Shown here piece by piece: positions 24,899-34,980 of a stretch of DNA of 64,000 bases. The translations under genes were made by a program, and so were the position numbers. The number at the start of each line of letters is the position of its first letter. Within the stretch, counting starts at the first letter, position 1. The stretch comes from Streptomyces sp. GQFP (GTDB lineage Bacteria > Actinomycetota > Actinomycetes > Streptomycetales > Streptomycetaceae), in contig NZ_CP089312.1 of NCBI RefSeq assembly GCF_021545335.1, positions 1,178,001-1,242,000 of the forward strand. The letters run 5' to 3'. The notes beneath the pieces are model-generated. The model saw nothing but the letters and a program-made list of their open reading frames with translations. It did not search any database and had not been told where the DNA came from.

Positions 24899-26983
24899 TC
24901 AGATGCGACGCAGCCGGATAACTGCCGCATCGAGGTCACCCTTAAGTCCGGTCCGCAGCCCGTGATGCAACAACACGGCACCTCGGTGGACTTCGCCCGT
25001 TTCGCGGCATTCATACGTCGCCGAGGGGTCAAGTCCGCGCAGCCGCAGCGCCGGTACCGGCTCGCCGTGGTGCTGCGCCTGGAGCCAGGCGAGGACGACG
25101 GCGTCGTCACCGAGCACGTACTGCACCGCACTCAGTCCGCCGGTCGGCCGCCGCAGCCGGTAGAGGTCTCCGCGCTGCACGACGGGCCGGATCTCCTTGT
25201 ACAGCCCCACCCACTCCCCCGCCTCGGCCAGTTCCTCCTCTGTCCACGTGGTGAGGTCGCCACCGACGCCGAGCACCCCGGCCATCGCACTGACGAACCT
25301 GAACCGCAACGAGCTGACCCTGCCGTTCAGCTGAGTGTTCGGGCTATCGGTGACCCACGCGGCCATGACCCGCGCCGGATGGATCTGGCTGAAGCCCTCC
25401 TGGATGGCGAGCCGGTCGAGCGGGTCGGTGTTGTCGGAGGTCCACACCTGGTCCGTACGGGCGAGGACACCGAGGTCGATCCGGCCGCCACCGCCCGAGC
25501 AGGACTCGAAGGCGACGTCCGGGTGGGCGGCCCGCAGTCGGTCCAGCAGCGCGTACAGCCCGTGCACGTGGTCGACCCACAGGCGCTGCGGATAGTCCTC
25601 GCCGGGCCAGCCGGCGTCGGTGAAGCAGCGATTGAAGTCCCACTTCACATAGTCGATCGGGGCGCTCGAGAGCAGCCCGTCGAGCTGCTCCCAGAGGTAC
25701 TGCCGGACATCCTCGCGCGCGAGGTTCAGTACGAGCTGATTGCGGGACTCCGTCCGCTTTCGTCCCGGCTGGAACTGCACCCAGTCGGGGTGGGCGCGGT
25801 ACAGCTCGCTGTCCGGGTTGACCATCTCGGGCTCGACCCAGATGCCGAACCGCATCCCCAGGGCGTGCACATACTCGGCGAGCGGCTTGAGCCCCGCCGG
25901 GAAACGGTCCGGGTTGGGCGTCCAGTCGCCGAGGCCGGCCCGATCGCTGGTGCGGGTCCCGAACCAGCCGTCGTCCACGACGAACAGCTCGACGCCGATC
26001 GCGGCGGCCCGCCGGGCCAGCGTCCCCTGCTGCTCCTCGGAGATGTCGAACTCCGTGGCCTCCCAGGAGTTGTAGAGCACGGGTCGGTCCCGGTCTGCGT
26101 CCGGCACGACGAACGCGCGCTGGTACGCGTGCCACGCCCGGCTCGCCCCACCGTGCCCGGCATCGGTCCACAGCCCCGCGAAGACCGGCGTGACGAAGGA
26201 CTCCCCGGCCGACAGCCGCAGCAGCCCGGAGTCGTCGTACCCCGCCCCGCCGGTGATCTGCACGCGCGCGTCGGGCAGTTGGGCGACGGCGATCCGCCAG
26301 GACCCGGACCAGCCGAGCGCGCACGCGTACACCTCGCCGCGTTCCTCGGTCGCGTCGGTGTCGAGCGCCACCCAGGGCAGATGCTGATGCCCGGTGTGCC
26401 CGCGCCGGCTGCCGATGACCTTCTCACCGTAGGTGAGGTCGGTCCTCACGAGCCGGGACTCGGCGGCCCACCGCCCGTGCAGCTGGGAGAGGCGCCAGCC
26501 GTCGCGGTCGGGGAGCGTCCAGGTGGCGGAGTCCGCGCGGAGCAGCTCCAGGGGGCCGGTTCCGTCGGGCGCGTCATGGGTGAGGGTCACCCAGCGCTCG
26601 ACCACGTCGTGGCGCATCCGGTAGTGGAGCGTGATGGCCAGCCCGGTGTCCCGGAACGTCAGCCGGAGTTCGTCCTCCTCGGTCTCGTACGCCTCGAACC
26701 GCCACTCGGTACCCCGGCGCTCGTCGGTCCGCACGGACAGGGCGGGCCGTACGAAACGGGGGCCGCCCTCGACCGGGTACTCCTCGCGGCCGTCGAGCGG
26801 GGACTCGAAGGGCCAGTAGTCCGGCAGCGGACGGACGGCGAGCGCCTCCGCGTCGGCCAGGGCGATCCGCGGGCCCCAGTGCAGATGCAGCAGCTCGTTG
26901 TCCTCGGTGAGATGGACGGCGTAACTGCTCGTGGGCCCCGAGAGAAGCCACGTACGACCGGTTCCGGCGATTTCCAGCATCAT
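24899..26983 (-). CDS. Alpha-galactosidase (GH36)
   Basis: A 694-residue GH36 enzyme hydrolysing alpha-galactosides such as raffinose or galactomannan side chains. After an N-terminal beta-sandwich the (beta/alpha)8 barrel shows FVVDDGWFG near residue 345, IWVEPEMVNPDS near residue 397, the nucleophile in YVKWDFNR near residue 466, FESCSGGGGR, and the acid/base aspartate in SDNTDPLDR. No signal peptide is visible, so it is probably intracellular and needs a transporter that is not in the window. Start is ATG 26983 (a second ATG follows at once). It is divergent from the phosphatase gene. Confidence 0.93.
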   Translation of the reverse strand: MMLEIAGTGRTWLLSGPTSSYAVHLTEDNELLHLHWGPRIALADAEALAVRPLPDYWPFESPLDGREEYPVEGGPRFVRPALSVRTDERRGTEWRFEAYETEEDELRLTFRDTGLAITLHYRMRHDVVERWVTLTHDAPDGTGPLELLRADSATWTLPDRDGWRLSQLHGRWAAESRLVRTDLTYGEKVIGSRRGHTGHQHLPWVALDTDATEERGEVYACALGWSGSWRIAVAQLPDARVQITGGAGYDDSGLLRLSAGESFVTPVFAGLWTDAGHGGASRAWHAYQRAFVVPDADRDRPVLYNSWEATEFDISEEQQGTLARRAAAIGVELFVVDDGWFGTRTSDRAGLGDWTPNPDRFPAGLKPLAEYVHALGMRFGIWVEPEMVNPDSELYRAHPDWVQFQPGRKRTESRNQLVLNLAREDVRQYLWEQLDGLLSSAPIDYVKWDFNRCFTDAGWPGEDYPQRLWVDHVHGLYALLDRLRAAHPDVAFESCSGGGGRIDLGVLARTDQVWTSDNTDPLDRLAIQEGFSQIHPARVMAAWVTDSPNTQLNGRVSSLRFRFVSAMAGVLGVGGDLTTWTEEELAEAGEWVGLYKEIRPVVQRGDLYRLRRPTGGLSAVQYVLGDDAVVLAWLQAQHHGEPVPALRLRGLDPSATYECRETGEVHRGAVLLHHGLRTGLKGDLDAAVIRLRRI

Positions 26984-27149
26984 GTCCCCACAGATTCGAA
27001 CAGGCACGCCCAAGTCTCAACATCATCGGCGCCACGGCCGTCGACGGCAACGCCTGTGGAAAACTCCTTGGCCTGTTCACCCATGTCGTATCGTCGAAGC
27101 GCGCCCGTCGACGAGCAGCGTCCGCGGGGCGGTGTGGGAGGGAGCCCTC

Positions 27150-27947
27150 GTGACGCAGCAGGTCCCGTCGACCGAGCCCGAGCTGGGCGGCGTACGAAAC
27201 TTCCGTGACGTGGGCGGACTGCCGACCGTGGACGGCCGGCGGGTGGCGCCCGGGCGGCTGTTCCGCAGCGGTCATCTCGCCCACGCGACCGACGAGGACG
27301 CGGCCTTCCTCGACTCCCTCGGGCTGCACACGATCTTCGACTTCCGCAACGCGGCGGACATCAAACTGGAGGGACAGGACGTCGAGCTGCCGGGTGTGCG
27401 CAACGTGAACATCCCGCTGTCCGACCCGGCGCACGGCGCGGAGTTCTGGAAGATGGTCCGGGACGGCGATCTCGACGAACTGCGCAGCCTCCTGGCCGAC
27501 GGCAAGGGCGAGCAGCGGATGATCAACTCCTACCGCCAGATCATCCGGGACCGCACGGCCGAGCACTCCCGGATGCTGCACGCGCTGGCCGAGGACAGTG
27601 TCCCGGCCCTGATGCACTGCGCGGCCGGCAAGGACCGCGCGGGTCTGTCCATCGCGGTGACGCTGCTGGCCGTCGGGGTGGAGCGCGATGCCATCGTGGC
27701 CGACTACATGGAGTCGAACGCGCAGCACCGCCGTTACAAGGTGCGCCGCAACGGCTCCGGTGCCCAGGTCTACAGCCCCGAGGTCCTGGAGCTGCTCAAC
27801 CCGCTCTTCGGCACCCGGCCCGAGTATCTGACGACGGCCATGGAGACGGTCGAGGAGACCTGGGGCAGCGTCGACAGCTATCTGGCACAGGGGCTGGGCG
27901 TCTCCCCGGAGACGCGGGAGCGGCTGCGCGAGCGGCTCCTCGACTGA
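27150..27947 (+). CDS. Protein tyrosine/serine phosphatase
   Basis: A 265-residue phosphatase of the bacterial tyrosine/serine phosphatase group that includes mycobacterial PtpB-like proteins. GVRNFRDVGGLPTVDG opens the domain, a TIFDFRNAAD strand follows, and the P-loop HCAAGKDRAG near residue 160 supplies the catalytic Cys and Arg. It should dephosphorylate proteins or possibly phosphoinositides in the cytoplasm; substrates are unknown. GGGAGGGAG just upstream supports GTG 27150 as start. It stands alone, divergent from the GH36 gene. Confidence 0.88.
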   Translation: MTQQVPSTEPELGGVRNFRDVGGLPTVDGRRVAPGRLFRSGHLAHATDEDAAFLDSLGLHTIFDFRNAADIKLEGQDVELPGVRNVNIPLSDPAHGAEFWKMVRDGDLDELRSLLADGKGEQRMINSYRQIIRDRTAEHSRMLHALAEDSVPALMHCAAGKDRAGLSIAVTLLAVGVERDAIVADYMESNAQHRRYKVRRNGSGAQVYSPEVLELLNPLFGTRPEYLTTAMETVEETWGSVDSYLAQGLGVSPETRERLRERLLD

Positions 27948-27965
27948 GCCCGCCGCCTGTGCGGG

Positions 27966-28088
27966 CTACTGCTTCGCGCCCACCTCGAACAGCAGGTAGA
28001 TGAAGGCGGCGAAGACGTGCCCGACCGCGATGTAGATGATCAGCCGGACCCACAGTGCCCGGGGGAACTTCTCTTCCATGTCCGTCAT
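27966..28088 (-). CDS. Small membrane protein (DUF6126-like), 40 residues
   Basis: A 40-residue protein with a charged start (MTDMEEKFPRALW) and one hydrophobic helix (LIIYIAVGHVFAAFIYLLFEV). Its ATG overlaps the stop of the XRE-cupin gene (ATGA), so it is translated with that regulator. This pairing matches the DUF6126 family as I recall it. Function is unknown; a single-helix partner translated with a DNA-binding sensor could anchor it or relay a membrane signal (inference). Confidence 0.8.
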   Translation of the reverse strand: MTDMEEKFPRALWVRLIIYIAVGHVFAAFIYLLFEVGAKQ

Positions 28089-28708
28089 GGCGTGACTCCA
28101 GGGGTCGGGCCGAGGCAGAGCGCGGCGGTGGGGCTCTGCAGCAGGGTGTGGACGAAGAGCAGGTCGGTGCCGTCGCGGCCGTCGGCGGCGAGGCGGTGGG
28201 GTGTCAGCGAGTCGAAGTGCGCGCTGTCTCCCGCCGCGAGGATGTGCGCGGTGTCCCCGAGGCGCAGCCGCAGCCGCCCCTTGAGGACGTACAGCCACTC
28301 CTCGCCCGGGTGGACGCGCACGATGTCGCCCTGCGCCCCGTACGGCACATGGACGCGCAGCGCCTGCATTCCGCGTCCGGACGCACCGGCCTGCCAGTAC
28401 GACCAGCCGCCGGCGGCCGTCGGCTCCATGTCGGCGGCGCGCACGACGGCGTCCCGGTCGGCGACCGTCTCACCGAGCAGTTCGGAGACCGTCGTACCGT
28501 AGATACGGGCTAGCCCGAGCAGCATCGGCAGGGAAGGCTGGCGCTGCCCGGTCTCCAGGCGGGAGAGGTGTGCGGGCGACAGCCCGGCGGCCCTGGCCGC
28601 CGCCTCCAGGGTGAGGGCGGCCCTGCGACGCAGCGCCCGGAGCTGCGGTGCGACGACGGGCAGGTCCTCGACCGGCCCGGACTCCTCGGGAAGGCTCATG
28701 CCCTCCAT
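28085..28708 (-). CDS. XRE-family regulator with C-terminal cupin sensor domain
   Basis: A 207-residue regulator. An N-terminal XRE helix-turn-helix (LRALRRRAALTLEAAARAAG, SPAHLSRLETGQRQPSLPML) is followed by a cupin_2 domain near residues 115-185 (VHPGEEWLYVLKGRLRLRLG, GDSAHFDSLTPHRL). Such proteins sense small molecules through the cupin and often repress an adjacent transporter or oxidoreductase; here the only coupled gene is a 40-residue membrane protein. Two palindromes directly upstream (28720-28755) suggest autoregulation. The start is ATG 28708; ATG 28699 is possible, but GGAGGG lies too close to it. Confidence 0.87.
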   Translation of the reverse strand: MEGMSLPEESGPVEDLPVVAPQLRALRRRAALTLEAAARAAGLSPAHLSRLETGQRQPSLPMLLGLARIYGTTVSELLGETVADRDAVVRAADMEPTAAGGWSYWQAGASGRGMQALRVHVPYGAQGDIVRVHPGEEWLYVLKGRLRLRLGDTAHILAAGDSAHFDSLTPHRLAADGRDGTDLLFVHTLLQSPTAALCLGPTPGVTP

Positions 28709-28719
28709 TCAGCCGCAGT

Positions 28720-28755
28720 TTTGCCTCCGGGGCAAACTTCTTGCCTCAGAGGCAA
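28720..28755. promoter_or_regulatory. Paired palindromic operators upstream of the XRE-cupin gene
   Basis: TTTGCCTCCGGGGCAAA (28720-28736) and TTGCCTCAGAGGCAA (28741-28755, perfect) share TTGCC/GGCAA arms. Their centres are about 20 bp apart, two helical turns, which suits cooperative dimers on one DNA face. The pair starts 12 bp upstream of the regulator ATG. Confidence 0.7.
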
Positions 28756-28777
28756 ATACCGCTCTCCTGTTCACAGG

Positions 28778-30187
28778 CTATCTATTGGCCACCGCCTGCT
28801 TGACCAGCGTCTTTCCGAAGTCCCACATCAGGCCGCTCCCACCGTGCGCGTCGTCCATCACGGCGGTGAAGGCGTCCACGAACCGGTCCACCTCCCGTTC
28901 GCCGACGACCAGCGGCGGAATCAGCTTGATCACCTCCAGGTGATCGCCGGAGACCTGGGTGAGGATCCGGTGCCGTTGCAACAGCGGTACGACGACCATC
29001 TGGGCGAAGAGCCCCTTGCGCGCCGCCTGGAGCATGGTCCAACGGCTGCGCAGCCCCAGCGACTTGGGCTTCCCGAACTCGATGCCGATCATCAGACCCC
29101 GGCCGCGTACGTCGGCCAGCAGCTCGTACTTGTCGACCAGCGCGGCCAGCCGGGACCTCAACTGGTCCCCGGTGGCCCGGGCGTTGGCGACGATCTGCTC
29201 GTTCTCCATGACCGACAGCACGGCGAGGCCCGCCGCCATGGCCTGGGCGTTGCCCCCGAAGCTGGCCGAGTGCACGAGGACGCGGTCGATCGACGAGTAG
29301 ACCTTCTTGAAGATCCACTCCTTGCCGAGCGTGGCCCCGACGGGCACATAGCCGCCGGACAGCGCCTTCGCCACGCACACCAGGTCGGGCTCGACCCCCT
29401 CCTCGTGCTGGTAGGCGTAGAAGTCGCCGGTCCGCCCGAGCCCGGTCTGCACCTCGTCCGCGATGAGCAGCGCCTTGTGCTTGTGCAGCAACTCCTGGGC
29501 TGCGCGCAGATATCCGGGCGGTGCCTCGTGCACGCCCTTGCCCTGGATCGGCTCGACGATCAGGGCGGCCACGTCGCCCTTCTTCAACTCCCGTGCCAGG
29601 GCGTCGAGATCACCGAGCGGTACGGCGGTGTCGGGCAGCAGCGGGGCGAAGCCGTCCCGGAAGCCGTCCTCGCCATTGACGGAGAGAGAGCCAGTGGTCA
29701 GGCCGTGGAAGGCGTGCGAGCAGTAGAGGACGCGCGGCTTCCCAGTGGCGTACCGGGCGAACTTGAGCGCGGTCTCCACCGCCTCCGTACCGCTGTTGCC
29801 GAAGAACACCCGGTCCAGGTGCGGGCTGTGGGTGAGGAGCCGCTCCGCGAGCAGCCCGGGCAGTGGCTGGCAGTCGAAGCGGGTGAGGTCGGCGAGCTGG
29901 GCGTCGAGGACGTCGTGCAGCGCCTTGCGGACCACGGGGTGATGGCGGCCGAGGCCCATCACCCCGAACCCGGCGAGCATGTCGAGGTAGTCGTCGCCGT
30001 CCGCGTCCCAGAAGTACGCGCCCTCGGCCCGCTCGTAGACCTTGTCGAAGCCGATGGTGTGCAGCATGCGCGGGAGCTGGTGGTTGAGGTGCTTGGCGTG
30101 CAGCTCGTAGCGTTCGGCGCCGCGCTCGGCCAGCAGCGCGCCGAGGTCGAACTCCCCCGACGGGGAACCGGGTTCAGCGGTCGTCAT
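28778..30187 (-). CDS. hpnO: Hopanoid side-chain aminotransferase HpnO
   Basis: A 469-residue class-III PLP aminotransferase, last gene of the hopanoid operon. [15 protein letters not shown] near residue 128, [26 protein letters not shown] near residue 240 and the PLP lysine in CVAKALSGG near residue 270 are all present. In hopanoid producers HpnO converts the ribosyl/formyl side chain to aminobacteriohopanetriol. The ATG overlaps the dxs stop (ATGA). Position in the operon supports the call over a generic ornithine-type aminotransferase. Confidence 0.9.
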   Translation of the reverse strand: MTTAEPGSPSGEFDLGALLAERGAERYELHAKHLNHQLPRMLHTIGFDKVYERAEGAYFWDADGDDYLDMLAGFGVMGLGRHHPVVRKALHDVLDAQLADLTRFDCQPLPGLLAERLLTHSPHLDRVFFGNSGTEAVETALKFARYATGKPRVLYCSHAFHGLTTGSLSVNGEDGFRDGFAPLLPDTAVPLGDLDALARELKKGDVAALIVEPIQGKGVHEAPPGYLRAAQELLHKHKALLIADEVQTGLGRTGDFYAYQHEEGVEPDLVCVAKALSGGYVPVGATLGKEWIFKKVYSSIDRVLVHSASFGGNAQAMAAGLAVLSVMENEQIVANARATGDQLRSRLAALVDKYELLADVRGRGLMIGIEFGKPKSLGLRSRWTMLQAARKGLFAQMVVVPLLQRHRILTQVSGDHLEVIKLIPPLVVGEREVDRFVDAFTAVMDDAHGGSGLMWDFGKTLVKQAVANR

Positions 30188-32109
30188 TCCTGTTTCTCCT
30201 TGGCCTTCCCCTTGGGCGGCTCTTCCTTGGACAGCTCGTTCCTGACGGCCAGCCCGGCGCTGATCCGTCCCGCGATCTCGACGGGCGTGAGGCCGATGTC
30301 GGCGAGCACCTCACCGCGCTTGGCGTGCGCGAGGAACTGCTCCGGGATCCCGAACCGCCGTACGGGCACGTCGACATCGGCATCGCCGAGAGCCAGCGCG
30401 ACCGCCGCTCCGACCCCGGACGCGCGGCTGTTGTCCTCGACGACGGCCACCATGCGGTGTTCGGCGGCGAGGCCCGGCAGCGCGGGGTCGACGGGCTTGA
30501 CCCAACGCGGGTCCACGACCGTGCAGTTGATGCCCCGCGCCTCCAGCAGCTCGGCGGCCTGCAGACACACCGGCGCCATCACCCCGACGGCCACGAGCAG
30601 CACGTCGGGAGCTTCCTCCGACCGGTGCAGCACATGCATCCCGCCCATATGTCCGACCGCCTCGATCGCCGGCCCCACCGATTCCTTGGGGAACCGGATC
30701 AGCGTGGGCGCGTCGTCGACGGCCACCGCCTCCCGCAGCTGGGCGCGGAGTTGGTCGGCGTCACGCGGGGCGGCGATGCGGAGTCCGGGCACGACCTGGA
30801 GGATGGACAGGTCCCACATCCCGTTGTGTGACGCTCCGTCAACTCCCGTGACGCCGGCGCGGTCCAGCACGAACGTCACCCCGCACCGGTGCAGTGCGAT
30901 GTCCATCAGCAACTGGTCGAAGGCACGGTTGAGGAAGGTGGCGTACACGGCGACGACGGGATGCAGACCCCCTGTCGCCAGTCCCGCCGCCGACACGGCC
31001 GCGTGCTGCTCGGCGATCCCGACGTCCCAGACCCGATCCGGGAACCGCTCGGCGAACTTACCGAGGCCCACGGGATGCAGCATGGCCGCCGTGATCGCGA
31101 CCACGTCGTCCCGCTCCTCCCCGATCCGCACGATCTCGTCGCCGAACACCGAGGTCCAGGAAGGCCCGTTGGAGGGCGCGAGCGGCTCGCAGGTGAGCGG
31201 GTCCATCACCCCGACGGTGTGGAAGTGGTCCTCCTCGTGCGAGCGCGCGGGCTCGTAACCGCGCCCCTTCTCCGTCAGACAGTGGATGAGCACGGGCCCG
31301 TGGAACCGCTTGGCGCGCCGCAGCGCGGACTCCACCGCCCCGATGTCGTGCCCGTCGATCGGGCCGACGTACTTCAGCCCCAGATCCTCGAACATGCCCT
31401 GCGGCGCGAACGCGTCCTTGAACCCCTTCTTCGCGCCGTGCAGCGACTCGTAGATGGTGTTGCCGATGAGGGGGGTGCGCAGCAGTACGTCCTTGCCCCA
31501 GGCCAGCACCTGCTCGTAGCTGTCCGTCGTCCGCAGGGTCGCGAGATGGTTGGCGAGGCCGCCTATGGTCGGCGAGTAGGAGCGTTCGTTGTCGTTGACG
31601 ACGATGATCAGCGGCCGGTCCTTCGCGGCCGCGATGTTGTTGAGCGCCTCCCAGGCCATCCCGCCGGTGAGCGCGCCGTCGCCGATCACCGCGACGACAT
31701 GCCCCTTCTCGCCCTGCACCTGGCGGGCCTTGGCGAGCCCGTCGGCCCAGCCGAGCGCGGTGGACGCGTGGCTGTTCTCGATGACGTCGTGCTCGGACTC
31801 CTCACGCGAGGGATAGCCGGACAGGCCACCCTTGCCGCGCAGCTTGGAGAAGTCCTGACGTCCCGTCAGAAGTTTGTGTACGTAGCTCTGGTGGCCGGTG
31901 TCCCACAGGATGCGGTCGACCGGTGACTCGAAGACCCGGTGGAGCGCGATGGAGAGTTCCACCACCCCCAGATTGGGCCCGAGATGGCCGCCGGTCCTGG
32001 CGACCGCGTGCACCAGGAACTCCCGTATCTCGTCGGACAGTTCACCGAGTTCCGCCTCGGACAGCGCCTTCAGGTCGCGTGGTCCCCGGATGTTCTCCAG
32101 AATCGTCAC
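30184..32109 (-). CDS. dxs: 1-deoxy-D-xylulose-5-phosphate synthase
   Basis: A 641-residue thiamine-diphosphate enzyme catalysing the first MEP-pathway step from pyruvate and glyceraldehyde 3-phosphate. The N-terminal part has [18 protein letters not shown] near residue 41 and [16 protein letters not shown] near residue 148. The pyrimidine domain shows [10 protein letters not shown] near residue 365, and a transketolase_C domain ends the protein. Start is GTG 32109 after GAGGGGG. Its place in the hopanoid operon suggests a dedicated isoprenoid supply; a housekeeping dxs may exist elsewhere. Confidence 0.95.
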   Translation of the reverse strand: MTILENIRGPRDLKALSEAELGELSDEIREFLVHAVARTGGHLGPNLGVVELSIALHRVFESPVDRILWDTGHQSYVHKLLTGRQDFSKLRGKGGLSGYPSREESEHDVIENSHASTALGWADGLAKARQVQGEKGHVVAVIGDGALTGGMAWEALNNIAAAKDRPLIIVVNDNERSYSPTIGGLANHLATLRTTDSYEQVLAWGKDVLLRTPLIGNTIYESLHGAKKGFKDAFAPQGMFEDLGLKYVGPIDGHDIGAVESALRRAKRFHGPVLIHCLTEKGRGYEPARSHEEDHFHTVGVMDPLTCEPLAPSNGPSWTSVFGDEIVRIGEERDDVVAITAAMLHPVGLGKFAERFPDRVWDVGIAEQHAAVSAAGLATGGLHPVVAVYATFLNRAFDQLLMDIALHRCGVTFVLDRAGVTGVDGASHNGMWDLSILQVVPGLRIAAPRDADQLRAQLREAVAVDDAPTLIRFPKESVGPAIEAVGHMGGMHVLHRSEEAPDVLLVAVGVMAPVCLQAAELLEARGINCTVVDPRWVKPVDPALPGLAAEHRMVAVVEDNSRASGVGAAVALALGDADVDVPVRRFGIPEQFLAHAKRGEVLADIGLTPVEIAGRISAGLAVRNELSKEEPPKGKAKEKQE

Positions 32110-32154
32110 GCTCGGGCCCCCTCTTCTTCCGTACTCGTCAGCCCGTGCTGCTGC

Positions 32155-33312
<1,158 letters not shown>

Positions 33313-33316
33313 GACG

Positions 33317-34339
33317 TCACTCCCTGTTTCCCGCGACGGTCTCGCGCATGGCTCGCAGCGACTCCTTCAGGGACCCCATGGTGGCCATGACGGCCGTCGG
33401 CTCATAGCCGCAGTGCGCCATGCAGTTGGCGCACCGGTCGTCCTTGCCGCGGCCGTAGGAGTCCCAGTCGGTCTTCTCGATGAGGTCCTTGTACGTGGTC
33501 ACGTACCCGTCGCTCATCAGGTAGCAGGGCTTCTGCCAGCCGAACAGCGAGTAGTTCGGGATCGCCCACGCCGTGCACGGGAAGTCGACCTTGCCCTCCA
33601 GGAAGTCCAGGAAGAGCGGGGAGTGGTTGAGCCGCCAGCGTCGCCGGTTGCCGCCGCCGAAAGCTTTCTTGAACAGCTCGCGGGTCTGCTCGACGCCGAG
33701 GAAGTGCTCCTGGTCGGGGGCCTTCTCGTAGGCGTAGGCGGGCGAGATCATCATCTCGTCGACCTGGAGGTCGTCGTTGAGGAAGTTGAGCACCTCGATG
33801 ATGGTCTGCGGGGTGTCGGTGTTGAAGAAGGTCGAGTTGGTGGTGACCCGGAAACCGCGCTTCTTGGCCTCCTTGATGGCGGCCACAGCCTCGTCGAACA
33901 CCCCCTCCTTCGCGACAGACTGGTCGTGCCGCTCACGCAGGCCGTCGATGTGCACGGCGAACGCGAAGTACGGCGAGGGCGTGAACTTGTCCATCTTCTT
34001 GCGCAGCAGCATGGCGTTGGTGCAGAGGAAGACGTACTTCTTCCTCTGCACCAACTGCCGCACGATCTCGTCGATATGAGGGTGCATCAGGGGTTCGCCG
34101 CCCGCGATGGACACCATGGGCGCCCCGGACTCCAGCACCGCTCCGACGGCCTGGGCGACCGGCATGCGCTGCTTGAGCACACCCGCCGGGTGCTGGATCT
34201 TGCCGCAGCCCTCGCACGCCAGGTTGCAGGCGTAGAGCGGTTCGAGTTCGACGATCAGCGGGAACTTGTCCCGCTTGCGGAGTTTCTGTTCGGCCAAATA
34301 TGTAGCGATCTTGATGGTCTGGCGGAGCGGCATGGCCAT
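33317..34339 (-). CDS. hpnH: Adenosyl-hopene transferase HpnH (radical SAM)
   Basis: A 340-residue radical SAM enzyme that attaches the 5'-deoxyadenosyl group to hopene, the first step of C35 hopanoid side-chain synthesis. The cluster motif CNLACEGCG (CxxxCxxC) is near residue 40, followed by [15 protein letters not shown]-terminal Cys group ([15 protein letters not shown]) suits the SPASM-like tail of HpnH. ATG 34339 has AGGAGG eight bases upstream. It lies between hpnG and ispG in the operon. Confidence 0.95.
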   Translation of the reverse strand: MAMPLRQTIKIATYLAEQKLRKRDKFPLIVELEPLYACNLACEGCGKIQHPAGVLKQRMPVAQAVGAVLESGAPMVSIAGGEPLMHPHIDEIVRQLVQRKKYVFLCTNAMLLRKKMDKFTPSPYFAFAVHIDGLRERHDQSVAKEGVFDEAVAAIKEAKKRGFRVTTNSTFFNTDTPQTIIEVLNFLNDDLQVDEMMISPAYAYEKAPDQEHFLGVEQTRELFKKAFGGGNRRRWRLNHSPLFLDFLEGKVDFPCTAWAIPNYSLFGWQKPCYLMSDGYVTTYKDLIEKTDWDSYGRGKDDRCANCMAHCGYEPTAVMATMGSLKESLRAMRETVAGNRE

Positions 34340-34344
34340 CTGAC

Positions 34345-34980
34345 TCACCTCCTGGGGAGCAGCAAGGAACGGTGCCATTCGACAAATGCTGGAAGGACCG
34401 AACGAAGAACGCGGAAAGCCGATATTCCACCGCGTACCGTGCCGATCCGGACGAGTTCATGTTCTGGAGCGTCCACGACCACCCGTACGGCCGCAACCGG
34501 GCGCACGCCCGTGCGCCCGGCGCTGTGAAGCGTGGCCGCCGACTCCATGTCGACCGCGATTGCGCCGGTCGCGAGCAGATCCGACCGCTCGTGACCTCGT
34601 ACGACGTGGTCGGAGCCGGTGAGAGGGCCGGTGTGGACGGTGCGCCCGGGCACGGCACGCACCAGTTCCTTGACGAGAAATTCGACGCCGTCACAGCGGG
34701 TGACGCCGCGCGGGTCCCGGGTCTCCTCGGCGACCACCAGGTCACCGGGGTGCATCCCGGGTGCGAGTCCCGCGCAGAAGCCCGTGGCCAGCACGACGGC
34801 GTCGCGCATCGCCGGGTCGGCGAGGGCCCGGGTGACGGCCGCCTCGGCCGCCTCGGGCCCCATGCCCGTACGCAGCACGGTGACGGGACCGTCGCCGCGC
34901 GTGCCCCGGCGCAGGGCGAGCCGTTCGATGCCGAGCGCGCAGGCGATCAGCAGCGGGGCCGGCTCGGGCTTCCTGTCCAT
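34345..34980 (-). CDS. hpnG: Adenosylhopane nucleosidase/phosphorylase HpnG
   Basis: A 211-residue member of the nucleoside phosphorylase family: ATGFCAGLAPGMHPGDLVVA near residue 65 and AIAVDMESAA near residue 142 form the nucleoside site. HpnG removes adenine from adenosylhopane to give a ribosylhopane intermediate. The ATG shares a base with the shc stop (TGATG), so it is coupled to shc, and hpnH begins 5 bp after its stop. At 211 residues it is short for a purine phosphorylase, which fits HpnG. Confidence 0.88.
   Translation of the reverse strand: MDRKPEPAPLLIACALGIERLALRRGTRGDGPVTVLRTGMGPEAAEAAVTRALADPAMRDAVVLATGFCAGLAPGMHPGDLVVAEETRDPRGVTRCDGVEFLVKELVRAVPGRTVHTGPLTGSDHVVRGHERSDLLATGAIAVDMESAATLHSAGRTGVRPVAAVRVVVDAPEHELVRIGTVRGGISAFRVLRSVLPAFVEWHRSLLLPRR

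Noticed and set aside
24643..25131. Minus-strand ORF upstream of the M23 gene
   Set aside because: It overlaps the end of the alpha-galactosidase gene in another frame and crosses the M23 promoter; the Cys/Ser-rich translation matches nothing.
28568..31258. An 896-codon plus-strand frame over hpnO and dxs
   Set aside because: It is the antisense shadow of two well-supported genes, with low-complexity translation and no ribosome site.
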